From contig CAUTYZ010000008.1 in the NCBI GenBank assembly GCA_963543015.1, positions 1 to 64,000 on the forward strand: DNA of 64,000 bases. The letters run 5' to 3'. Made by a program: the position numbers and the translations under genes. This document shows positions 1 to 8,216 of this stretch, one piece after another. The stretch comes from Alloscardovia sp963543015. Lineage in GTDB: Bacteria; Actinomycetota; Actinomycetes; Actinomycetales; Bifidobacteriaceae. The notes beneath the pieces were generated by a model. It was not told the origin of the DNA. It saw only the letters and a program-made list of their open reading frames with translations, and made no database searches. How positions within the stretch are numbered: the first letter of the stretch is position 1; every line of letters begins with the position of its first letter.

Positions 1-1
1 C

Positions 2-427
2 ACTGCTGAAAATTCTGAGAACGAACCATGGCTCGGTGTGAACGCAAACAAGGCAGTAATTAATGCAGAAGCAGAAATTTCTGATCCTGATTCAGTGTAT
101 TCCTTCTATAAGAAGCTCATTGAATTGCGTCACACGAATCCAACAGTTGCGCTCGGCACATGGAATACTCTTGATGCTGACAATGAACAGGTGTACGCAT
201 TTACTCGTCGTCACGGCGACTGCGAGCTCCTGGTTGTTGTGAACGTCAGCAGCACGCCGGCACAGATTCCAACCGAAACGGCATCGATCCTTGCTGATGT
301 CGCTTCGACACATGGTGTCAACGAATCAAAGGTGATTCTGTCCAATGATGATGCAGCAGAAGTTGTAGCTCAATTGAACTCTAACTCTCTGAATCCTTGG
401 ACCGCTTTCGTCTATGAAGTGAAATAA
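2..427 (+). CDS. GH13 alpha-glucosidase, C-terminal fragment
   Basis: The reading frame is open from base 2 and runs off the left edge, so only the last 141 residues are present. A PWLGVN segment at the start, then SVYSFYKKLIELRH and a short beta-rich tail ending in FVYEVK, match the end of the catalytic barrel and the C-terminal beta domain of oligo-1,6-glucosidase or other GH13 alpha-glucosidases. An internal ATG at 38 is not the true start. It lies 9 nt before two sugar ABC permeases, which suggests that it hydrolyses an imported oligosaccharide in the cytoplasm. The exact substrate cannot be told because the active site lies outside the window. Confidence 0.8.
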   Translation, partial: TAENSENEPWLGVNANKAVINAEAEISDPDSVYSFYKKLIELRHTNPTVALGTWNTLDADNEQVYAFTRRHGDCELLVVVNVSSTPAQIPTETASILADVASTHGVNESKVILSNDDAAEVVAQLNSNSLNPWTAFVYEVK

Positions 428-436
428 GGAGAGAAA

Positions 437-1441
437 ATGGCACAACTAGCACAGAGGGCAAGCAGGCAAGAGCTGAGGGCTCGTGCCAAGGCTCGTAAGC
501 AGCGTGAAATACGCGAAAGGGCAGAGATGCGCAAGCGCATCGGCCCATGGTACAAGCGGGTTCTTCGTCATTTCCGTTTGTATTGGCAGCTATGGCTGAT
601 GATTGCACCAGCAATGTTCCTAGTCATCCTGTTCAGCTACGTACCAATGTACGGTATCCAGCTCGCATTTAAGCGTTACGATCCTACAAAGGGCTTAACG
701 GGTGGCGATTTTGTCGGATTCGAATACTTCGAACGATTCTTCCGCGATCCACTGTTCCTGCGCATTATCGGAAACACCTTGCGTATTTCCTTGTGGACTT
801 TGGTTATGGGCTTCTTCGCACCAATTATTTTGGCACTGCTCATCAACCAGATTGGTGGAGCTAAGACCAAGAAGTTTGTTCAGACTATTACATACATGCC
901 TCACTTCATTTCTACCGTTGTGATGGTGTCTATGCTGAACATCTTCCTGTCTCCAGACTCTGGTTTGATCGCAAAGCTCTTCCCAAGCATTAACTTGATG
1001 GGTAATCAGGCAGCATTTACCCCGGTCTACTGGATGAGTGAAATCTGGCAGCATTGCGGATGGAACTGCATTATTTACCTAGCGGCACTAGCCTCGGTGG
1101 ATACGTCCCTGTACGAAGCAGCAAAGATTGATGGTGCAGGACGTCTGCAGCTTATCCGTTACGTAGATATCCCAGCTTTGCTTCCAACGGCAGGTATTTT
1201 GCTCATTATGAATATGGGTTCTGTATTGGGCGTCGGCTTCGAGAAGATCTTCTTGATGCAGAATACTTTAAACATTCAGGCATCTGAAGTTATCTCGACA
1301 TACACATACCGTATCGGTATTTTGTCCACGCAGTTCTCGTACTCGACAGCTATTGGTTTGTTCAATTCGGTCGTCAACTTCATCTTCCTGATTATGGCAA
1401 ACCAAATCGCTAAAAAGGTCTCGAACACGAGCTTGTTCTAG
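437..1441 (+). CDS. Sugar ABC transporter permease, LplB/MalF type
   Basis: This 334-residue inner-membrane protein has a basic N-terminal tail (residues 1-45) and about six hydrophobic segments. A typical EAA loop (EAAKIDGAG, near residue 226) contacts the ATPase. The YVPMYGIQLAFKRY start of the membrane region is characteristic of the LplB branch of MalF-like permeases. A strong ribosome site, AAGGAG, sits just before the ATG. It forms a heterodimer with the next gene product in an uptake transporter for an oligosaccharide. The binding protein and the ATPase are not in the window. Confidence 0.9.
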   Translation: MAQLAQRASRQELRARAKARKQREIRERAEMRKRIGPWYKRVLRHFRLYWQLWLMIAPAMFLVILFSYVPMYGIQLAFKRYDPTKGLTGGDFVGFEYFERFFRDPLFLRIIGNTLRISLWTLVMGFFAPIILALLINQIGGAKTKKFVQTITYMPHFISTVVMVSMLNIFLSPDSGLIAKLFPSINLMGNQAAFTPVYWMSEIWQHCGWNCIIYLAALASVDTSLYEAAKIDGAGRLQLIRYVDIPALLPTAGILLIMNMGSVLGVGFEKIFLMQNTLNIQASEVISTYTYRIGILSTQFSYSTAIGLFNSVVNFIFLIMANQIAKKVSNTSLF

Positions 1442-1462
1442 GCGAAAAGGTAGGTAATTAAA

Positions 1463-2392
1463 ATGGCAACAGCACTTGCTTCAAAGGTGAAGGTCCGTGC
1501 CGAGAAGCGCAAGGCTCAGCACAAAACGGTTTCTGACTGGATTGTCGATATCGTTATCGCGGCATTACTTGTGCTTATCGTGGCGTCGGTTATTTACCCA
1601 TTGTGGTTTATCATCATCGCGTCCTTCTCAGATCCTGCTTTGGTTGCTCAGGGTAAGGTCGTCCTCGTTCCTCAAGGAGTGAACTTCAAGGGCTACGAGA
1701 AGATCATCATGGATGAGCGTATTTGGACTGGTTATCGCAACACCATCATTTACTCCCTCCTAGGTACCGCTGTAAACTTGCTCGTTACACTTCCAACAGC
1801 ATTCGCTCTGTCCCGTGTCGAGTTCAAGCCACGACGCATTATCCTGTTCATCTTCACCTTCACGATGTTCTTCGGCGGCGGCTTGATTCCTAGCTACCTC
1901 CTGATGAAGGATTTGGGCATTTTGAACTCCATGTGGGTCTTCATCCTGCCTGGTGCATTTAGCGTGTACAACATGATTATCGCTCGTTCCTTCTTCGAGA
2001 CATCTATCCCTGAAGAACTGCGAGACGCTGCTCAGGTGGATGGTTTGAGCTACTTCAGCTACTTCATGCGAATAGTTCTGCCACTGTCCGGTGCAATTAT
2101 CGCGGTTATCGGTCTGTACTACTTCGTAGGACACTGGAACGATTACTTCACTGGTTTGATCTACATTCGCGATTTGGATAAGCAGCCACTGCAAAATATT
2201 TTGCAGATGATCCTCTTGTCTAACCAGACTGGTCAAGGTGCAGCTTCCATGAGCGCACTGGAGTCGCAAAACTTCGCAGATCAGATTAAGTTCGGCGTTA
2301 TCATTGTATCGACATTGCCACTGCTCGTTATCTATCCGTTCTTGCAGAAGTACTTCAACAAGGGCGTTATGATTGGTGCAGTTAAGGGCTAA
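1463..2392 (+). CDS. Sugar ABC transporter permease, YtcP/MalG type
   Basis: This 309-residue protein is the MalG-like partner of the preceding permease. It has a basic N-terminus, six predicted membrane segments and an EAA-type loop (EELRDAAQVDGLSYFSYF, about residues 185-205). LplB/YtcP pairs usually import complex carbohydrates, rhamnogalacturonan-type or N-glycan-type in other bacteria; the substrate here is unknown. It starts 21 nt after the upstream gene and belongs to the same operon. Confidence 0.9.
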   Translation: MATALASKVKVRAEKRKAQHKTVSDWIVDIVIAALLVLIVASVIYPLWFIIIASFSDPALVAQGKVVLVPQGVNFKGYEKIIMDERIWTGYRNTIIYSLLGTAVNLLVTLPTAFALSRVEFKPRRIILFIFTFTMFFGGGLIPSYLLMKDLGILNSMWVFILPGAFSVYNMIIARSFFETSIPEELRDAAQVDGLSYFSYFMRIVLPLSGAIIAVIGLYYFVGHWNDYFTGLIYIRDLDKQPLQNILQMILLSNQTGQGAASMSALESQNFADQIKFGVIIVSTLPLLVIYPFLQKYFNKGVMIGAVKG

Positions 2393-2424
2393 TCGACACG
2401 GCGTATAGCCGAAAACGCGAGACT

Positions 2425-2465
2425 GACCGTGTACATTCTTTCGATGTTGCAAAATGTGTACGGTC
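2425..2465 (+). terminator. Hairpin after the permease pair
   Basis: The arms GACCGTGTACATT and AATGTGTACGGTC pair over 13 positions if two G-U pairs are allowed. There is no strong T run after it, so it may be a weak terminator or an mRNA-stabilising stem-loop before the DUF624 gene. Confidence 0.4.
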
Positions 2466-2503
2466 GTTAAAACATCATAAGCAACACATTATAAGGAGTA
2501 GTC

Positions 2504-3187
2504 ATGCAGCGATTTGCAGTGGGATATGAAAAGATATGCCGAGTTATTTGGATTATTTTCAATATCAATGTTGCATTCATTGCGCATACACTGATGGGAT
2601 TAATCGTCATTGGTTTCTTCCCATCTATCGCTGCAACCTACGCAACTGTTCGGACATGGCTTTTGGACATCGACCAAAGCTGGACCTGGCGTCAAGTTTG
2701 GAAAGTTTTCCATGAAGCGTGGGGAGAGGAAATTGCCTCAGCGAATGGTTTCGGATGGGTACAGTTCATCGCAGGAGCTTTCCTCGCTTGGGACTATTAC
2801 ATCGCTAATTCCAATGATTTGGGAGGACATGTAGGAGTCGCTGTATCGGGAATTCTTCTCGTTGTTAACGTAATATATTGGCTCTTCGCTTTGATGAGCT
2901 GGGCTATCCGTGCTCATTATGATGAAAAAGTATGGTGGGTTATCCGCATGAGCGTCGCGATGTGCATCGCTCGTCCATTGTCATCGATGCTCATTATCTG
3001 TGAACTCCTTCTCACAGTATGGGTATGGATTAAATGGCCGGGTATCTTTATGACATTTGGAATTGTCGTTCCATTGTTTGCTGTGATTGCGACGATCTAC
3101 AGTTTTGCGAAAATTCCTGGTTTTAGTATTCGCGCGGATCTTATGGACGGTTCAACTGTTCATCCGAATTACGAAGCTGAAGCATAA
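2504..3187 (+). CDS. DUF624 (YesL-like) membrane protein
   Basis: This is a 227-residue integral membrane protein with about five hydrophobic helices. The N-terminal helix carries the family-typical pattern in which a helix is followed by GFFPSIAATYATVRTWL. DUF624/YesL proteins are commonly found beside LplB/YtcP-type sugar transporters, as here, but their biochemical role is unknown. An AAGGAG ribosome site lies 6 nt before the ATG. The 111-nt gap and hairpin upstream suggest reduced or separate expression within the sugar operon. Confidence 0.85.
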   Translation: MQRFAVGYEKICRVIWIIFNINVAFIAHTLMGLIVIGFFPSIAATYATVRTWLLDIDQSWTWRQVWKVFHEAWGEEIASANGFGWVQFIAGAFLAWDYYIANSNDLGGHVGVAVSGILLVVNVIYWLFALMSWAIRAHYDEKVWWVIRMSVAMCIARPLSSMLIICELLLTVWVWIKWPGIFMTFGIVVPLFAVIATIYSFAKIPGFSIRADLMDGSTVHPNYEAEA

Positions 3188-3234
3188 GTAATGGAGCATA
3201 GCTAATTTTTAGCAGCGGAAACCGTAGTGATTAT

Positions 3235-3277
3235 GGGTAGGAGATGCGCTCAAAATTGAGTTGCGCCTACCCGTTTC
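3235..3277 (+). terminator. Rho-independent terminator after the DUF624 gene
   Basis: GGGTAGG pairs with CCTACCC, and a second inner stem (GCGCTC/GAGTTGCGC) extends it. It is followed by GTTTCTT. It closes the carbohydrate-uptake operon. Confidence 0.7.
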
Positions 3278-3303
3278 TTATGCCCAACATAACGACTGCT
3301 CAC

Positions 3304-3312
3304 TGCTATACT
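3304..3312 (+). promoter_or_regulatory. Candidate extended -10 promoter for acpS
   Basis: TGCTATACT fits an extended -10 element (TGN before TATACT). It lies just after the upstream terminator and 31 nt before the first possible acpS start. No good -35 is visible. Confidence 0.4.
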
Positions 3313-3342
3313 CTGCGGAACGGGCAGTGCTAATTTTATGGT

Positions 3343-3942
3343 ATGGAGTTTTTCAATCAGACTAACGAAACATCGTCGCAAGACGGAGGTTTCGCCATCG
3401 CAGGCATGGGACACGACGTCGTGGATTGTGCGGAATTTCGCGAACAATTACAGCTTCCCGGAAGTCGATTTGAAAAACTATTTTCTCGCCGAGAAATTGC
3501 CCAATGCCGTATGCGCGCGCAGCAAGTAGGTGTACACGGCATGAATGAGCAGGATGCGGCTGCACTGGATATAAATCCCCAAGAGATAGCATATGCCCAG
3601 CATCTTGCCGCTCGATGGGCTGGCAAAGAAGCGTTTTTGAAAGCATGGTCGCATGCTTTAGCTCCTTCCACACACATGCCGTACACTATGGATAATTTTC
3701 CATGGAGCAGCATAGAAATTATGCAGGATTCAGTGCATCGCCCAGCAGTTGTTGTGAGCGATGACGTGGAGCGCACGCTTGCAGATACTTTAGGAAGTGC
3801 ATCGCGTATTCACATCTCCCTGAGTCATGATGGTGGAATCGCCAGTGCAGTCGTTATAGTGGAAAAACCTGCGGATGATTGTCTGAGTGTGGAATATCAG
3901 AGTGCAGAAAAGCAGAATGCAGAAAACGCAGAACGAGAGTAG
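3343..3942 (+). CDS. acpS: Holo-[acyl-carrier-protein] synthase
   Basis: AcpS moves the phosphopantetheine arm of CoA onto apo acyl carrier protein in the cytoplasm. Two family motifs are present: GMGHDVVD with the metal-ligand Asp25, and WAGKEAFLKA with Glu96. The protein has 199 residues against a usual 120-150. The extra length comes from a 20-residue N-terminal extension, an insert around residues 62-82, and a charged C-terminal tail. Neither ATG at 3343 nor ATG at 3406 has a well-spaced ribosome site. Homology would begin near residue 18, so the true start is uncertain. The next gene begins 6 nt later. Confidence 0.88.
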   Translation: MEFFNQTNETSSQDGGFAIAGMGHDVVDCAEFREQLQLPGSRFEKLFSRREIAQCRMRAQQVGVHGMNEQDAAALDINPQEIAYAQHLAARWAGKEAFLKAWSHALAPSTHMPYTMDNFPWSSIEIMQDSVHRPAVVVSDDVERTLADTLGSASRIHISLSHDGGIASAVVIVEKPADDCLSVEYQSAEKQNAENAERE

Positions 3943-3948
3943 GACAGC

Positions 3949-6900
3949 ATGAAAATTTCAGTGGATGATGCATATGAAAAAATCGTTCGTACCTTTACTG
4001 ACGACGACTCTCAAGGCTCTGCATTCTTAGTTACGGGAGCCCCTCGAAGTGGTAAGACAACTCTCGCACGTGAATTGGCTGTCCGTGCGGCAGAAGTTTA
4101 TGGCACTGAAGATGTTACTTTGGCTGTTTCGAATCGTCTTATCGCCGACCAGGCAAATCGTGTCATTATCCGCAAACTCGTCGTATCGGGGCAGCGTCGA
4201 TTGGCAACGACGTTAAGTGCGCTGGCTTTTCGTATCGTGGATGAGAGGCAAATGCTTCTCGGAGCTCCTGCGCCGAAATTAATTAATGGAGCAGAGCAAA
4301 CTGCTGCCTTGCGCGAGGTGCTTGACCGTCATGTGCATCATGCTCAGACGGGCGATTTATGCGATACGTGCCTACTGCTTCGTGCGTATTTTGAGGGGAA
4401 TCGAAGCAGCTCTCGAGACGGCGGCTACACGGATAACGCTCATGCGGATAATGGAGAGCGGGCATATCGTACGACAGCATATCGTACGACAGCCAGCCTT
4501 TTTGACAATTACATTACTCCTGTTTTTCTTCAGCAGCTGCGCGATATGTTTGCGCGTATGAACGAACTGGGTGCATCGCATGTTCTTGAAGATCGCATCG
4601 TGCAGGCTGTCGAATCGACACATGCCCATGATGATCAGTCGAGCACACGTTTTGCTCGCGAATATACAGCATTGCAATTTAAGCTGGCGTATGCTCTTCA
4701 CCGCGAATACAGTGAAGAAGTTTCGCAATTATCGGATACCGCGATTTCTCGTCAGCTTCTTCTCGACTCCTCTCGATTGCTTCGAGAGGCTGCACTCACT
4801 TTTGCGAATGGAACAGGCCATCAGCTAGGCATTGCAGTTCCTCAGATTATTATCGTCGATGATGCTCAAGAATTGACTCTTGCTGCCACCTTCCTTTTGA
4901 CAGAATTGCAAAAATTAGGAACGCGTATCGTGCTCATCGGAAATCCTGACGAGTCAGTTTTGGGGTTCCGTGGCGCGTACCCAGAGTTTGTATGGAATCA
5001 TGCATATCGCTCAGTGGGTGAAAGTAATCACAATGGTTTCTTATCGTCTGATTTTGGCCATTTTCATGCTCAGCGCATTGATCTTATGAGCGGCTATGAT
5101 GTGGATGCGATGACGTATAAAGATGTCGTTGCTTCTCGCGTGGCATTGAATATCCCGTCAACGTACGAGACGGATATCCCGCTTCCATCTCGTGCACAAA
5201 AGTTCCCAGATTTTGCAGATATGGCATTGCCAAATGCGGCTTTGCGGAACATTATGGGTGTGCGTGAGGATGCTATAAAAACGGATAGCGTCACCGGTCA
5301 TCTTTTCCGGTCTGCTCGTGAGGAAAGTGAGTTTGTCGTACACAGCATCCTGCATGAGCGCATTGAGCACAATCGATCGTGGAATGATATAGCAATTATC
5401 GTGCATGATAATGCCGCCGCGCGTGCATATGGTGAGCGCCTTCAGCGAGAGGGGGTGCCTGTTCGTTTCTCCGCAGTATCCAAACCATTGGGAGAAGATG
5501 CCATTACTCTCGGGCTCTTCGCTGCTATGGAATTAGGCGTGAGTAACTGGACTGACTATGACACATGCGATGAATTACTCTCTCGCACGGCGTATCTGTG
5601 TGAGCAGTTCGCTCATAGTCCGTTCTCGGCTGATGTTTCGGGCTCGACCTTGAATATGGGGCATGTGGATTCGGCACTGCGCGCAATTGAAACAATTATC
5701 CAGGCGTGGAGAACGCATTCTGTCGAGTCTGCTGGAGAGTCTGCTATGGATTCTGGAGCTGAGACAGTACGCTCTGAGTCAGCAGATTCTTTTGCAGATA
5801 TGGCCGCTCTCGATAATGCATGGTCATACGTCTGCGATCACTGGTCGGTGGCAGACACAGATTATCCGTTGAACGTATCAGCGCTGAAAGTTCTTCTGCT
5901 CCATGACGTCAGCGGCGTCCGAGAAATTATTCTTCGTCTCATGTCGACGATGAGGGCAGAGTACGCGCATGACGTGTCTAGCTTGCGCACATTGATAGAT
6001 ATGATGACCGCTGTGCGTGAAACGGACAAGCGCGATGTTCTTTCAGCCCTGTGGGCAGCATGGCAGGCATCGAACGTTGCTGATATATGGCAGAAGAAAG
6101 CGCTTGATTTCAGTAATTTTGCTCAACGTCTGCGCTATAATCAGTGGCTTGATAGTGCGATGCGTTTATTTGATTATGCTCAGCAGAAGAATTCTCGTAT
6201 GAACGTTTGTGAGTTTATCGAGCACGTTATTAATTTGGAAATTTCTGCAGATTCGCTGGCTCAGCTTGCTCCGGTCAATGAAGCAGTGACAGTTACTACT
6301 CCTGCATCGACCATGGGTCGCAGCTGGATGCACGTGTGGATGCCAGGAATTCAGCAAGGCACATGGCCAAATCTTACTGTGCGAAATACGATGTTTGGCG
6401 CCGACGATTTGGCTGATGTCATTATGCATGGGAGTATTACTCAAACACCGCATGATCGTATGCTGGATGTTTTGCATTCAGAAAAGCGCAGTTTCTTGGT
6501 TTCTCTGACGCGTGCAAGCAAGAACGTTCATGTTAGTGCGGTGTGGGATGATGCGTCCACTCCGTCTGACTTCTTGTACGAATATATGCATGAGCTTTTC
6601 CCACGAGTATCGTCGATGGATAACGCTGATTTCACGGCTTTGCCAGTCGTCCATATCGCCGATGATTCTCTCGAAGAAGAATTGGGCACTATCGAGCAGA
6701 CGAGCATTAATGATGTCATTCGTCAAGCGCGAGTGACTATTGTGGATGAGCTCCTTCGATATGAAGAAGTGACAGATAAGGGGCGAGATGCGTTGTCGGC
6801 TCTCGATTATTTGCGTACGCAAGGCTATGATTTTGCATCTCCAGAAAAATGGTCGTTTGTCAACAGTTCGCGCATCCGCGAGGTGGGAAATACAAACGAC

Positions 6901-8205
6901 GAGTCGCATAAGACCTCGCATAGTACCTCGCATGAGGACTCGCAGGATAACGAGAAGAAGCCTGTGCGTTTATCGCCATCGAATGTCGAAAATATTTGGG
7001 GTTGCCCGATTTGTTATCGCTTAGAAAACAAATTATCGGGACCTCGCGCGGATACAGCAGCAACAACCTTCGGAACGTTAATTCATAACGTCGCTCAGTG
7101 GGCGAGCGAGGAGAGAGGATTCGACACAACCGAATTCTATAATTCAGCTCTTCAGGAGCGAGGAAGTGAAGCGGCTGTCATCACCTACGTCGCACAAGAA
7201 ATGTATCAGCGATATAACGAGCTCAAATCTGCTCCAAACTCGGATGCAGGTATGCGCGAATATTTGCGTGAGCTCAATAACGATGATCAAGCTCTCGATA
7301 TTCTGACCAATATCGCTCATTATCTCGTGGCGTCGCATAATCTAGACATGGCAACGGATGATAAATTCCATCTGCCATATATTCCGCTGACGCATACGGA
7401 TAGCGAGTTTGAATTTGATGCGTTTATAACGATGGAAGATATTCGATACGCATATAACGCTATCCCGAAGCGCGAGCCGTTAACTCGGTATGAATTCGAA
7501 AAATTGATGCGTATGCTCGTCTGGGACATGCCAAGCGGATTCTCTTACGATACGGTCGTCCACTTGCACGGTTTCATCGACCGCGTCGAGCAGCACGGAG
7601 ATTCGCTGTATGTGGTGGACTATAAAACTGTGTCGAAGCCGCATAATTTGCATGACACCATCACGAATTTGCAGCTGGTGAGCTATCAGTTGGGCTTAAT
7701 TTTCCACGGAAAAAAGCATGATACAGATGCTGAACGTGCTGAACTTTTCCGCACTATGCCACGCATCGATATGTCGGTTCTTTTTGATGTCAAGCATGAG
7801 GATATGCCTGCAAAGAGTCGTGGGGAAGGTTTTGCAAAATACCAACCTGCACTTTTCGAAAATGGGCATATCGCGACAGGCGATGCGACTCGAAAGTTTA
7901 CAAAATCGCATAGTGCTATGTGGGATGAACTTATCTCGCAAACGCATACATGGTTCGAGGATGAGTCCATCCGCCAGCAAGCTCACGGCCGTGTCAGTGA
8001 GGAAGCAGCAGCTCGCGATGTGGACCGTACGTTGTATACCTTGACGATGATTGCGCGAGTTTTTTATGCTGCGGCTGCTTTGCAATCGGAAGTTTTGGAC
8101 GTGATAGAAATTCACCCGCCGCACGATAGGCGATACTGCACATATAAGGATGTGTGTCCTGCGTGCGCGCTGGAAAACACATCCGTCATGGAAGAGTGGC
8201 TGTAG
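3949..8205 (+). CDS. adnA: AdnA-like helicase-nuclease subunit (UvrD-type motor plus Fe-S RecB nuclease)
   Basis: This 1418-residue protein has an N-terminal superfamily 1 motor: Walker A GAPRSGKT at residues 30-37, a DDAQ motif II near residue 303, and a motif VI-like LTRAS. The C-terminal RecB-family nuclease has GFIDRVE near 1208 and VVDYKT near 1222. Cysteines at GCPIC (about 1018) and CTYKDVCPAC (about 1396) fit the iron-sulfur staple of AddB/AdnA nucleases. With the next gene it should form the actinobacterial heterodimer that resects double-strand breaks. The assignment as AdnA rests on gene order and on the less canonical motor motifs. A Ser/His-rich linker precedes the nuclease domain. 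It probably shares a transcript with acpS. Confidence 0.82.
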   Translation: MKISVDDAYEKIVRTFTDDDSQGSAFLVTGAPRSGKTTLARELAVRAAEVYGTEDVTLAVSNRLIADQANRVIIRKLVVSGQRRLATTLSALAFRIVDERQMLLGAPAPKLINGAEQTAALREVLDRHVHHAQTGDLCDTCLLLRAYFEGNRSSSRDGGYTDNAHADNGERAYRTTAYRTTASLFDNYITPVFLQQLRDMFARMNELGASHVLEDRIVQAVESTHAHDDQSSTRFAREYTALQFKLAYALHREYSEEVSQLSDTAISRQLLLDSSRLLREAALTFANGTGHQLGIAVPQIIIVDDAQELTLAATFLLTELQKLGTRIVLIGNPDESVLGFRGAYPEFVWNHAYRSVGESNHNGFLSSDFGHFHAQRIDLMSGYDVDAMTYKDVVASRVALNIPSTYETDIPLPSRAQKFPDFADMALPNAALRNIMGVREDAIKTDSVTGHLFRSAREESEFVVHSILHERIEHNRSWNDIAIIVHDNAAARAYGERLQREGVPVRFSAVSKPLGEDAITLGLFAAMELGVSNWTDYDTCDELLSRTAYLCEQFAHSPFSADVSGSTLNMGHVDSALRAIETIIQAWRTHSVESAGESAMDSGAETVRSESADSFADMAALDNAWSYVCDHWSVADTDYPLNVSALKVLLLHDVSGVREIILRLMSTMRAEYAHDVSSLRTLIDMMTAVRETDKRDVLSALWAAWQASNVADIWQKKALDFSNFAQRLRYNQWLDSAMRLFDYAQQKNSRMNVCEFIEHVINLEISADSLAQLAPVNEAVTVTTPASTMGRSWMHVWMPGIQQGTWPNLTVRNTMFGADDLADVIMHGSITQTPHDRMLDVLHSEKRSFLVSLTRASKNVHVSAVWDDASTPSDFLYEYMHELFPRVSSMDNADFTALPVVHIADDSLEEELGTIEQTSINDVIRQARVTIVDELLRYEEVTDKGRDALSALDYLRTQGYDFASPEKWSFVNSSRIREVGNTNDESHKTSHSTSHEDSQDNEKKPVRLSPSNVENIWGCPICYRLENKLSGPRADTAATTFGTLIHNVAQWASEERGFDTTEFYNSALQERGSEAAVITYVAQEMYQRYNELKSAPNSDAGMREYLRELNNDDQALDILTNIAHYLVASHNLDMATDDKFHLPYIPLTHTDSEFEFDAFITMEDIRYAYNAIPKREPLTRYEFEKLMRMLVWDMPSGFSYDTVVHLHGFIDRVEQHGDSLYVVDYKTVSKPHNLHDTITNLQLVSYQLGLIFHGKKHDTDAERAELFRTMPRIDMSVLFDVKHEDMPAKSRGEGFAKYQPALFENGHIATGDATRKFTKSHSAMWDELISQTHTWFEDESIRQQAHGRVSEEAAARDVDRTLYTLTMIARVFYAAAALQSEVLDVIEIHPPHDRRYCTYKDVCPACALENTSVMEEWL

Positions 8206-8216
8206 AAGAGGACATT

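Noticed and set aside
3203..3218. TTTTTAGCAG after the DUF624 gene, similar to the outer part of the dispersed repeat arm
   Set aside because: Only about 10 nt match, the GGTCGTATCG part is missing and there is no partner arm nearby.
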